Source: Phytomonas francai
Taxonomy: Eukaryota; Euglenozoa; Kinetoplastea; Trypanosomatida; Trypanosomatidae
Assembly (NCBI GenBank): GCA_001766655.1
Contig: MJCC01000006.1
Span: 472,730-530,283, forward strand
Length of the DNA stretch: 57,554 nt
Direction of reading: 5' to 3'
Shown: piece by piece, positions 28,901-39,200 of the stretch
Layout of the letters: every line of letters begins with the position of its first letter
Numbering within the stretch: the first letter of the stretch is position 1
Position numbers and translations under genes: made by a program
The notes under the pieces: model-generated
What the model was told of the DNA's origin: nothing
The model's database searches: none
What the model saw: the letters and a program-made list of their open reading frames with translations, nothing else

Positions 28901-31900
28901 TGCGGCGCGGAGGAGACGAACTCCCCTTCCAGGAAGCGCCTTGCGTGCCCAGGCACCACGTACTGGTCGGCCGGCGGGATGGAGAAGAAATCCCTGGGCG
29001 TCGTGCCCGACCGGAGCTGCGCGCCGAGCGTCGTGCGCTCGAGAATCTCTTGCTGGTCGACGAGGTTGCTTTCGTGAGTTGGGAAGGGGTGAGTGGGTGA
29101 GGCACGATCTGTCGCCCCTGGAAAGTCGTGGCCGGCATGTTCAGAGGGAATAGGGAGGGTGGAGTGAGGGGGCGCGAGTGTCGTCGTGGCGTGGCTCCCA
29201 CGCATGACATCCCACCGATCACTTTTTAAAATGCGCCCGGCATCGAAGTGTGTGGAGCGCAGGGGTGCCTTATCTTCAAAGATTGTAAAGGACATCGCCA
29301 TGGGGCGTTGCAATAACCGGCGCCACAACAGCGGAGCCACATCCACGCGGATGTCGAGCAGTGGCTTTGCTTCGTCTGGGAAGCCCAGAAGGAGGTGCTG
29401 CGCGTGGGCATCCCGCAAAATTTTTAACATATTCGACTGTGTCATGATGACGTGCCCGGACTCGGCCGGTGCAAAGCACTGCGCCGGATAATGCCCACCG
29501 CGAAGGAAAGGTATGAAAACATCCTCCAGTGTGTACTGCTCCGCTTCCTCTGGCGTTTCAACAATTTTGATGTGCTCAGTCTTGACGGCGGCAAGCAGAC
29601 GTCGGTGGACGTCAGCACGGTAGGGTTGTCGAATCACAGCATCCCCCACGATCACCTTTCGCCCGGCGGCGCGGATTCGCTTCGAGGCCATCGTATTCCA
29701 CACGGACGACCGCAGCGCATTAATCCAGCGTCGCCGCCAGACATACGGCACCCGCACCACCGTCCGCTGCCAGTCGCCGTTCGTCGCGATGAAAGCTTTG
29801 AGGGTTTGGCGAATCGTGGCATCGGTGCTCGCGCGCCGCGCCCGCGCCGCACTCACGACATTCGGATTCATAAAAAACTGCCGCATCTCCATCGGGGGCT
29901 TTCGCCGTCGGAGGGCGTTCAGCAGGGCGGATTTGTAAAACCCATGCAAGACGTCCGTGGCGGCGCGAACAAGGGAGACTTCGCGGTTTGCGCAGTAGAA
30001 GATCCCACCAACCTCCTGCACGGCGCGCATCCGGTGCTCGAGCTCCTGTTTCCCGCGGCAAGAGACGCGTCGGAGAAGCATCTCGATCTCGTACAGAGGC
30101 TCCCAGCGGGAAAGCTCGCCAAAAAGCGCCACGCTCGGGGTAATCGTCTTCTCGCGGTGGACCTCGACAACCCCACCGCCATTGCCGTTCGGAGCTACCG
30201 GTGTCACTATGTCGGGCCTGACGGGCGTGGATGACGTCTCCCCCTCCGTGACTTCGCGGATCCCGCTGATTCGTACGACAAACCCCGGGTGCCGCATCGT
30301 GTTGACGAGAAGCAAATGTTCACGGCGGAGGCGATTCGCCTCCAACGCGCAGAGCACCGACGCACACGACATCTTGCTCGCAGAGGTTCGTGTGAGGAAG
30401 GATTTTTGTGGGATACTGAATAACGCAGAGAGGTGTCCAAGAGCGTTTTGAACAGAGACGTTCTCTATGTGAAGTGTGAAGAGGAACGCCGGGCTGCGAA
30501 AGTCCTCCCGTGGGTACAAATTTTCAGTGAATCCCATAATAGGTGCTGGTGCATCATCAAGGTAGTGTATAATATCCGTGAGCGTCAGACACGATGTGGT
30601 GGATGCTAATGATAACGATGACGATGCTGTACTTCCTGTTTTGGTCTCTTGTGAGGCAATTACTTGGCTTCGCGCGTGGCGAACCTTCTCCTGAAGTGGC
30701 TTTGGCAAGGATAAAACACCTTGACCTCGCAGCCGAAGAAGAAACTCGAGTGTTAACAGGCAGTCCTCTAGGGGCAGTGGCTCAAGCCGCACAACGCTGT
30801 CGTCTGCGGTTATAAACCACGGCCTATGCAGGGAGTGCTGAATCATGAGATTATCGTCTTCATCTTCGCAGGGAGAGCTGTCGATTTGGTCGAAAAGGGG
30901 GCTAAGGCTCCCTGTAACAGCCACTTCACGGCTATCCTCCGCACCAACAGGTGCAGTGGAATTGCTCGGTGGTTCTGGCGCAACGTGTTTTGAGCTCTCG
31001 CGGTTGTGATTCCCATTAGGGGAAACTGTACTACTTGTAGTGGGACCCGCTATGGAAGTCCCAACCCTTGCGATATTGTTGGGCTCCTGCAAGGCCTTGC
31101 TCTCTTCCTCGAAGCGGGCGAAGTCAAAGTCGTCATCCAAGTCAACCTCAACGGCGTCTACAGAAGACCGATGCGCGGCCTCCTGCACGCCACCGTGCGA
31201 CGCCGTTGATACATCGCTCTGAGATTGGCTGAGGTAGGTGCAGCCATCCAGCTCACGCAAGACGGCATCGCCATAGTGCAGTTCGTGCAGCGCGGCAAGT
31301 CGTCGGATCTCGGGGAATAGTCGTTCGGTGATGCCTACCAATAACTCACTATCAGAGACACTAAACTTGCTACGTCTGCGCTCGATCCTCTCATTGGAGA
31401 CGTGTACCTCGCCAGAGGCAGCGGTCTCGCCGATGTTTAGAGCACGCCGATTGATCTCCAGATTTAATGCCGCCCTCGAGGAAACCATCGAAGACGAAAC
31501 AGCAGCATCCGCAGACGGTAGGGAAGGGCCTGGCGTCGTGCTCCCATTTTTTACTACAGGAGAGGGAATTCCCCTTCCCTTGCTCGCTTCCGGCAACTGG
31601 ACATGAATCGGCTTGATGGATCGGACTAGATGTGTTGACGGATGAGACGCCCCGGAAAGGGCGTCGGGGGAGGTTTGAGGCATTCGATCACGCGAGACCC
31701 CAGGCAAGCTGGTGGGGATAGAGGATAAGAGTTGTTCAAGTGTATCTTCGTCCGGATGCCCGGCGTCATCCGCACCAGTATAGGAGTTATCGGCATGATT
31801 TGCTTCGCTTATCGCAGTCCTCTTGTCTTTCTTCAGTTTATTGCTGAATTTCTTAGTAGTGGAACTGTTAGATCGTCTGCTTCCCCGCCCTGAAGCACTT

Positions 31901-32013
31901 CTTTCCCTTGTTTGTGCTGTGACAGGTACATTGAAGCTGCTGCTCTCGGTCACGGCCCCCGAAAGCAACCATTTAGCTGCAGTCAGGAGCAGAAGCCGAC
32001 CGTGCGAAAACAT
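25983..32013 (-). CDS. Large TruD/Pus7-like pseudouridine synthase family protein, catalytic Asp not found, interrupted by assembly gap
   Basis: Reading runs from the ATG at 32013 for 1542 codons to the gap, and resumes after it in another frame (stop at 25983), so the true gap length is not the 440 Ns. At least 1860 residues are implied. The N-terminus (MFSHGRLLLLTAAKWLLSG) looks like a mitochondrial leader, followed by a long Ser-rich region. A TruD fold follows: FLFTLHIENVSVQNALGHLS (about 500), FVVRISGIREV, the VRVPYVWRRRWINALRSSVW helix (about 755; Pus7 AYQS..FN), VIVGDAV and QYTLEDVFIPFLRGGHYPA (about 825). Where active enzymes have GxKDRRAxTxQ this protein has FLTRTSASKMSCAS, without any Asp. 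A CVACYNRGHNDLDGC near 1111 is a zinc-knuckle-like CX2CX4HX5C. TruD homologues occur in kinetoplastid mitoribosome large-subunit assembly intermediates; this may be one. The region after the gap has no recognised domain. Confidence 0.8.
26948..27387. other. Assembly gap, 440 Ns
   Basis: The gap lies inside the TruD-like gene and is flanked on both sides by GC-extreme sequence (GCGCGCC and GGCCCCGTCGAGC), a common cause of sequencing dropout. The two sides are open in different frames, so 440 is probably not the real length. Confidence 0.99.
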
Positions 32014-32847
32014 CGCACTCCGCCCCTACTACTTACTAGGCAAGCGCTAAGAAGTAGACTAAAAAGATAAATTCTGTGGCAAAAAAGGGAAGGGGGTGAA
32101 ACAGTGGAATCCTATATAAACACCCCCAGAGAGAGAGAGAGAGAGAAATAGAGACAAACAAGCAGAGAAAAAGACAAAACGATGGATAAGGAATAGAGGC
32201 AATAGTCGAGGTGTAAATAAAAAAAAAGAGGTTACCTCTATAGTATTTTTAAAAACTCAAAATATATACCATAGTGCATTTTATGCTTCTATCTCCTCAT
32301 CAGTATCCCCACTTTGCTAAACATCAAGAAAGAAACTTGGGCATACCAAGTTACTTATGTCAAGAGATCGTATCTAATTTTGTATTATTAATCCATCTTA
32401 GCGCACGTTTTGCATGTGTGATTACTAATAAAGAGGAATAAACGAAGAATAGCCCTCCCCTGATGCCATAAATAAGCCTTAGAACTATCTATATTTGAGT
32501 ATTTATTGACCCAAACAGTACTTTTAGTGACTTTTAACAGCCCTAAAAAAAACCTACATATATACGGTAATACTTATACAAGTGGTCATAGACACCATGG
32601 GGTTGACGACCATATCTCCATAGGAAAGGCATCAAACGGAGCCACCTAGAATGCCCCCCACCCCATCCCCATCCTTCCCCTTTTTTGATCGTTATGATTA
32701 ACGTTTACCTCCTCCGATCCCTCATAAAACTATAAATTCACTAACAACCCACCTGAGTTTTTCAACCTTTGAAAGGACGCACAACCGGATAGGGAACGCT
32801 AAACTATTCATGCTTCCTTCCCCCCGCCATCATTTCGATCCTCGTAA
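32014..32847. repeat. Spacer with (GA)n microsatellite
   Basis: AT-rich spacer holding the acceptor above, a GA repeat at about 32128-32147, and the 3' untranslated region of the U2AF65 gene. A C-rich and T-rich stretch at 32650-32690 is on the plus strand. No gene is seen. Confidence 0.7.
32074..32103 (-). promoter_or_regulatory. Candidate spliced-leader acceptor for the TruD-like gene
   Basis: On the minus strand TTTCACCCCCTTCCCTTTTT is followed by GCCACAG, with the AG at 32075-32074. It lies 61 bases before the ATG at 32013 and is the cleanest acceptor in the window. Confidence 0.55.
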
Positions 32848-35334
32848 TCAGGATGGTGCCAGCTCCTCTACTTCCTCTTCCACGATAACCTCGTTGTCTC
32901 TCTTGTTGGTGTCTTCCTCCTCGAGAAAGTCCTCGTACAGGAACGAGGTGACGACGGTACGCCCGCCAAAGAGTTTTCCAGCGATTTGCTGCTGAGCGTA
33001 GGCCGCTTCCTCGACAGTTTCGTACACCACAAATACCCTGCCGATGCCGCCGTAGAGAGGATGGTTCTGGCGTGCGAGATATCGATCAAATTTGAGGTTG
33101 AATTCCTTCTTGTCCTGCTCGTAAGCCGCCATCACGGCGGCCTCCTCCGCGGGGGTTTCAAAACTTCCCTTCTTTGGAGCCTCCGGCGGCCGTGGGCGCG
33201 CCTCGCGGCGTGGGACGATGAGCTTCTCCACACGGCCGTAGGCCTCCACCTCCTCCTCGATATCCGCGAGCAGCTGCGAGTAGGCGCCGTCGAGCACGAG
33301 CTCCTCCTCGTCAAAGAGGTTGAGCAGGCAGAGGATTCGGGTGGGGTAAATCGGGACCTGGGTGTTGCCGTAGAGCGAGCGGAGGTGGGGGTGGCTGTGT
33401 GCGAGCTTCGCGACGGCGTCGGGCAGGGCCATGACCATCATGAGCAGGTTCGTCATGTGGTTCACCCGCTCGGAGACGACGAGGGCCGCGCTGTCCGCGT
33501 CGAGGGCGGCGGCCGCGCCGTCGTCCCCGGCCGCGCCGCCGGCGCCGGTGCTCCGCGCGAGGGCGGCCGCCCGCATCGCGCTCAGCACCGCCGCGCCGGA
33601 GATGGGGTCCTCGGGGTCGATCGTGACGTCGATGCCCGCCTTCACGCAGACGCACTTCAGCCAGTCGTAGAGCGGCAGGACGATCACCATGCGGTTGCCA
33701 AGCACCTGCCCGTGGAGGTCGGAGCGGCAGTCCGTCGCGTCCTGCACGTTCGTGTACTCGACGTAGACCATGCCCTCACTGATTTGGAACTTGTCGATCT
33801 CGCCGAACTGCTCAAACACGCCGCGGAGCTTTTCCTCGGGCAACGTCGGCGGGAATCCGATCATAACAACCTTCGTCTCGTCCACCCCTGCCAGAGGCTC
33901 ATAGTCGCGCGGGCGGCGGATGGTTATGGGGATCGACCGACCATCGGTGGTCTGAAGCGCAAAGCGCCCGTGCTCCTTCTCCGACTCGGCTACCATATCC
34001 GTGATAATATCCGCGAGGTTCACCTCGATGAAGGCAAAGGGCTTCGACTTCGCGGCATTTAGCGTTAGGTCGCGAATTTCATCCACGTCAGTGCGAACAA
34101 GTGGCGGGATTTCACGAATATCATCCTCATTATCGCCGGCAGCGAGCGCCAGCTCTCGGATCTCCCGCTGCGTCTTCAAGCGCCGCACCTCTGGGAGCAC
34201 TAGACGGAAGTACTCCATCAGCTCCTCCTGCGTGATGTGGTGGGGGAAGCCGGAGATGTGGGCCCGACGTGATTCGCGCGCGCGACGCTCCGCATCGGGT
34301 GCAATTTTAGGCGCCTCTATCAGAACCATGGCATCGCTCACCTCGGCCTCCGCGATCACGGCGGTGGGGTGGTCGGGGTCGGGCGCTGGTGGTGGGGAGG
34401 GGTTGCCGCCGCCGCCCTCGGGGCCGCCGCGCACGAGACCCAGCAGGCTTTTAGGCAGGACGGGAATAAAGTCCTCGACAGAGGGGAGCTGCCGCGCGGG
34501 AGGCGGGGCCGCGGTCGGCGCGGGTGCCGTACTCACCGGGTCCTGCACCACCGCCTTGGCCGCGGCGGGCGCCGCGTTCGCCGCGGGGTCGCCGCCCAGC
34601 GCGACGTCGGGCTCCCCTTTCTCGGAGAAGGGCTTCTCCGGATCCTGCTGCTGCTGCTGCTGGAGCTGCTGCTGAATCGATAACAGGAGCTCAGCCGTTA
34701 AGACGGGCGCACCGGCCACCGGATTCACCGCCCCTACCCTCACATCCGACATGCCCTGCGGGGGAGGGGGGGGGGAAGAAGGGCGAAGATAGGGCAGATA
34801 AGCGCCCAACGGTGGTTGCCCGGGCTCGACAATGCCACCCCCCATCACCTCCTCCACATCGCACTCCGTGAGCTCCATCGGCTGCAGCTTCATCCGCTTT
34901 TTCCCGCGGCGTTCCGCCGTATCGTCCTCGCCGGTGTTGCTCCCGCGGTCGCTACTGCTGCTTTTGCTTTTGCGGCCGGCGTGGTGGCGGTGGTGGCGGC
35001 CGCCGGTGGGCTCGCCCGTGGAATTCGCGTCCCGACGCCGGCGGCGCGGGTGCGAGCTCGCGGACGACGCGGCCGACTCCGTCGACAGCCGCGAGGGGCT
35101 GCGGTGCCGCCGCCGCCCGCCCTCCCGCTCGCTGCGCCGGTAGCGATGCCAGTCGTACCGCCCCCCACTGCGATTCTCCTCCTCGCGTCGACCCCCCCCC
35201 GCGCTCAAGGCCCCCGCACCCCCGGAGCTCTTCCCTCTATACCGCGAACCCCGGCTCGGACCGTAGCGATCCGCCGTGAGTCGCTCATCCCTCCGCTTAG
35301 AAGACCAGTTGTTATTGCGCTCCGGGCTACTCAT
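32848..35334 (-). CDS. U2AF65: U2AF65, large subunit of the U2 auxiliary splicing factor
   Basis: The protein has 828 residues. An Arg/Ser/Gly-rich N-terminus (1-150) corresponds to the RS domain. A Pro-rich and polyglutamine linker (QQQLQQQQQQ, about 220) and an Ala/Pro-rich linker follow. RRM1 starts at RRAHISGFPHHITQEELMEY (about 360) and contains an acidic insertion of about 50 residues before its third strand. RRM2 is KVVMIGFPPTLPEEKLRGVF (about 488). The C-terminal UHM is RILCLLNLFDEEELVLDGAY (about 665) ending GKLFGGRTVVTSFLYEDFL, with the conserved GIGRVFVVYE strand. In kinetoplastids the factor recognises polypyrimidine tracts in the nucleus, mainly for trans-splicing, so it reads signals like those listed here. 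The start is the first ATG, with a TTTCCCCCTTAG acceptor 80 bases upstream. Confidence 0.92.
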   Translation of the reverse strand: MSSPERNNNWSSKRRDERLTADRYGPSRGSRYRGKSSGGAGALSAGGGRREEENRSGGRYDWHRYRRSEREGGRRRHRSPSRLSTESAASSASSHPRRRRRDANSTGEPTGGRHHRHHAGRKSKSSSSDRGSNTGEDDTAERRGKKRMKLQPMELTECDVEEVMGGGIVEPGQPPLGAYLPYLRPSSPPPPPQGMSDVRVGAVNPVAGAPVLTAELLLSIQQQLQQQQQQDPEKPFSEKGEPDVALGGDPAANAAPAAAKAVVQDPVSTAPAPTAAPPPARQLPSVEDFIPVLPKSLLGLVRGGPEGGGGNPSPPPAPDPDHPTAVIAEAEVSDAMVLIEAPKIAPDAERRARESRRAHISGFPHHITQEELMEYFRLVLPEVRRLKTQREIRELALAAGDNEDDIREIPPLVRTDVDEIRDLTLNAAKSKPFAFIEVNLADIITDMVAESEKEHGRFALQTTDGRSIPITIRRPRDYEPLAGVDETKVVMIGFPPTLPEEKLRGVFEQFGEIDKFQISEGMVYVEYTNVQDATDCRSDLHGQVLGNRMVIVLPLYDWLKCVCVKAGIDVTIDPEDPISGAAVLSAMRAAALARSTGAGGAAGDDGAAAALDADSAALVVSERVNHMTNLLMMVMALPDAVAKLAHSHPHLRSLYGNTQVPIYPTRILCLLNLFDEEELVLDGAYSQLLADIEEEVEAYGRVEKLIVPRREARPRPPEAPKKGSFETPAEEAAVMAAYEQDKKEFNLKFDRYLARQNHPLYGGIGRVFVVYETVEEAAYAQQQIAGKLFGGRTVVTSFLYEDFLEEEDTNKRDNEVIVEEEVEELAPS

Positions 35335-36233
35335 ATCGTAGATCCACCTACACTATTTATTTTTCCTTCTTTGTCTTTAAAAACCAATCCGCCAAACCAA
35401 ACAAACAACTCCAGCTAAGGGGGAAATATAATCATGAATTTTTTAGCATTGATTTTTTCCAACATCTCGAAGGTAGGGAATCTTGATAGGACATTCATTA
35501 AAGTTCCGTTGCAATAGCAAAATCTGTATTGAATTAGGTAAAGCAAATATTAAAACTATAAAACATCCTTATGGTTCACTTGTGTAAATTATCACTATAT
35601 GCGCTTTATTTTCACAGATATGACTTTAAAAAAGCTTCAGCTTACTTGAACTAAGTAGTGCTACGATGTAGGGAGCCAGATAGCCTAGCAGGGGTATACT
35701 CGTCAGATATACAAAGCCTACATCGTAAAAATATAAAGCACTACGCAGTAGTGAGTTTGAACGAAAATAATGGAGTTGCAGCTAACACGCAAATACCGAT
35801 AGCACAACTCCCCACTCCCCTTCAGACAGCAGAGTTAATCAACCATAGAAACCGACAAGAAACATATGCATTATTGAAACTTTCAGGAAGCAGAAAATTA
35901 GAAAACAAACACCTCACTTATCGTGTATAAAAAAGCACCTACGCCTTACTACAGCGCATGCTGCATATTACACCTAATATATGTCCGTTGAAATACCAAA
36001 GTGAAACGAAAAGGATTTACACTGGCTCTCTCACAGATCAACCTTCTTTTAACTTCTCAGAATTTTTTATAGAATGTAAAAAATCGAACCAAATCAAAGG
36101 AAGTACAAATATCGAAATCCATATATCTGGAAATTATATAGAGAGAGAGATACATATATAAAGAGAAATTAAAAAAGGAAACATTGCCGTTCCGCTTGAA
36201 TGCTAATAGTTTCCATTAAACCCATATGTTACT
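35335..36233. other. Intergenic spacer, no confident gene
   Basis: AT-rich spacer of 899 bases. A plus-strand frame of 90 codons (35658-35930, beginning MLRCREPDSLAG) is antisense to the array, has no acceptor-like tract before it and resembles no family, so I do not call it. A GA run near 36143-36152 is short. Confidence 0.5.
35415..35426 (-). promoter_or_regulatory. Candidate spliced-leader acceptor for U2AF65
   Basis: On the minus strand ATTTCCCCCTTAG ends at 35415, about 80 bases before the ATG at 35334. The tract is short. Confidence 0.35.
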
Positions 36234-39200
36234 CTATAATATCTGCAATTCTGCTGCAAAACGCTTCAACTGAAGCGTAACCGCGCCAATCGGCTCCGCG
36301 ATGTTTCGTCGCTGTCGGACATGCTGAACACAAGCGTCGACGACGTCCCCGCGATCGCCGCTTTCCACGGCGCCGACCTCCCTTTCCGCGCCCGGCGTGG
36401 GCCTTGCAAAGGGGGAGGTCGTTGAACCCCCCCTTTCCCCCCGTTTACCCCGCTGCGGGAGGGGCAGCGATGGGGTCGGATACGCGGCCGCCATCGCGCG
36501 CCTTTGCCGAAGCGACCACAGCAGGTACGCGATCACCATCCCGCACGAGCGGTGCATCCCTGCGGAGCAGTGCACGAGGCTGCACCCGAGGCCAGCGCTG
36601 GAGGGCAGGAGAGAGGCATCACGAGCGGCCCTGGAGGGCGAAGATTCCGCCGCAACGCCACGGCCCGAGGAGACGCGCAACGCCCCATCACAAGGAAAGC
36701 CATCCCCGTTGATAAATCGAAAGATCGAATCCAGAAAAAAGACGGAGAGGTTGAAGCGATCCGTATCCTCGGCCGGGATCACGCAGCGGTAGATCCGCCG
36801 CCGGGATACGGGGAGCACGGCAACGTCTATCGCCATCCACGGCTGCGTGGGGCCGCCGCCATTTTGGCGTTCATACCAGTGATAACAGCCGTGGGCTTCC
36901 GCACTGGAAGCCGCATAGGTGGCGGGCTGGAGTGCTGAGAGATTCGCATGGGGAATGTTGACATAGGGAACCCATTCGAGCGGGCTCAGCAGGCCACCCT
37001 TCTGAGAATCTAAGTACGGGTAAAGATATCGAAGGAAGCTATTGCTCTCCTCCGCATCGGTGGTCGCCGACAGCGATTGCGGTAGACCTGTAGGCGGTAA
37101 GGATTTCATGATGAACTTCTTTAGCGTGCCGAGGACGATGTGATGGTGGGGGACCGGGGCAACTGGCCCCACTGAAACCGAACCATAACCTTTGCGTACC
37201 GATGATTCAGGATAGCACTGCAAAACACGTGTGATGTCGAAGTAGTCGAGCAACAGGGGTTGCCATGCAGCGTCCTTGCCAGATATATAAAGCTGTGCGA
37301 TTTGTCGATCAGGGCTTGTCAAGGTTTGGCCCTTGAGCACGTCCTCTTGTACACGGTCTTTGCGTATCCATGGCCCTGCTTCAGTATTCACATTTTGGCT
37401 CATGGTGCTCATTTGGCTTTGTGTAGAGGGAAACGCGTTTCGTTTCGTTTTCGCGAAAGGTGGGAGCCCTGTGAGGGCGGCGCCCAGCCAACTCTTTTCA
37501 GAGGGGTGAACGTCCATGCCTGTCACGCCTCCAGCAGGGCTTCTGCTCTGACTTTGCTCCACTGCGTAGCCAAAGGGAAGAACTCCTTGAAGGGATCGAC
37601 GGACTACCTCTTGCGGACTGCGCATCACGTACTGTGTGATAGCATCTTTGAAGAAGGACATATGCCGCCGCACGTACCTGAGGGCTGCTGTTTCTACATC
37701 CCCAAGGCGATAAAAGCCATCGTCTGGAGTCCTTTCTCCGGAATTGTGGGCCCACTGAGTGGGATCTCTACACCGTATCTGTGCAATCAATACCACAAGA
37801 ATGGCGCGAATAAACTTCTGTAGGAAGAGTCCACCGGCTTCCTGGCCAAGCATGCTGCGTACAGAGAATGGTAAGGAAGATTTTGATGCTGAAGACGACG
37901 AGTTACCAGCAATAGTGGAGTCCAGACTAGGAGGAAATTGAGTTTGTTTTGATTCCGTCGAATGCACACTGTCTTTATTATGATGCGCGGCATTCGCGCA
38001 CTCTACTTTTTTGTGAATCACAGAGATTTTGCCGAAGCTTTCTGTCGAACGCTGCGCACAAGGCGCTTCCGTGAGGAACGGCGTCGATGCAGTAGGGCCA
38101 GAAAGTCTGCTTTGGTGAAGACCATTCGATGCATAGGTCTCGCGCGCGTCCTTGATTTCACCACTCCTCCATCCATTAGATTTAGTGCATTGGTGCCGCA
38201 GGGTTGTGTAGGACATTGGTTTTTGCCTTGGTCGCGAGATTGTACCACCACTGCTATTGCGACTCCTGCTCCCCAGCAGCCGCTTCCCTATTCGAGACCT
38301 CTTCTTCTTCGAACGCCGCTGTCTAAGTAAGCCTGGCCAGTCCAGCTCCATATCAGAGAAAGAGGCGCTCTCAACCTCGTCTTCATCGTCAGCCATCGCC
38401 GTGTCGATGAGAAAGGGTCTTGGCATAGCCCAGTCAGAAGAATCGGGACCGCTAATTTTGTCTAATGCAGGGGACCGAAGCTCTAGGGATTGCTCTTTCC
38501 CTGTGGTGCTAGTGCTTAAGTCAGGTTTTTTTTCGCACCCACTTCGTAGGATGTGACGGCAGTAAGCACCAACCCGCATATCTTCCTCGTTCTTATGCAA
38601 TTTAAAGCTATCACCAAAGAGATGCCATGGCCGATAAAGCCACATATCGGTAGGTTTTGACGGACTTTTTGCTCGTGTAGATTTATTTAAATTACGGGGA
38701 ATGCCGTAATTCTCTTCACAAGTTACATTTGTGGAGCGCAACCCTGTACCTGTGCAATCTGAAAGTTGCTGTTCTTGAAGAAGCTCACTCTTCAGTTCTG
38801 GGCGCTGCTGCTGCCGCTGTTGGGAATAAAAGTCAAGATAGTCTTCATAAAAGCGCTCCGCTTCGACGTTAGGGGCCGTGTACAGCATATGAGCCTTGGG
38901 ACCTTCTAGAAAACTCGATTCAAAGACGTGCACCAGATGGGTCGTGCGACGACGGCGTCGACGGAAGATATGTCGTTGGAATCGAGCCCCGCGACGCTTT
39001 TTGTTCACACGAGAGGAAGCTGGCGTCGTTGGCAAAGCTGATAAGAGCACTGAAGTCTGTTGAAAATTCAACCCTTCCTGATTCTGTCCCGACCGAACCG
39101 AGGAGTACGCACGTTCATCATAGCTTTCCAGTTTCCCTTCTGTTTCTTCCATCCCCTTCGCCTCTTCGTTCCCCTCTTGGTGCGCGGCTATAGGGCTTCG

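Noticed and set aside
32986..34062. 358-codon plus-strand frame
   Set aside because: Antisense shadow of the U2AF65 gene, His/Arg/Val-rich, no recognisable motif.
35658..35930. 90-codon plus-strand frame beginning MLRCREPDSL
   Set aside because: Antisense to a uniformly oriented array, no acceptor-like tract upstream, AT-rich and without family resemblance; chance is likely.
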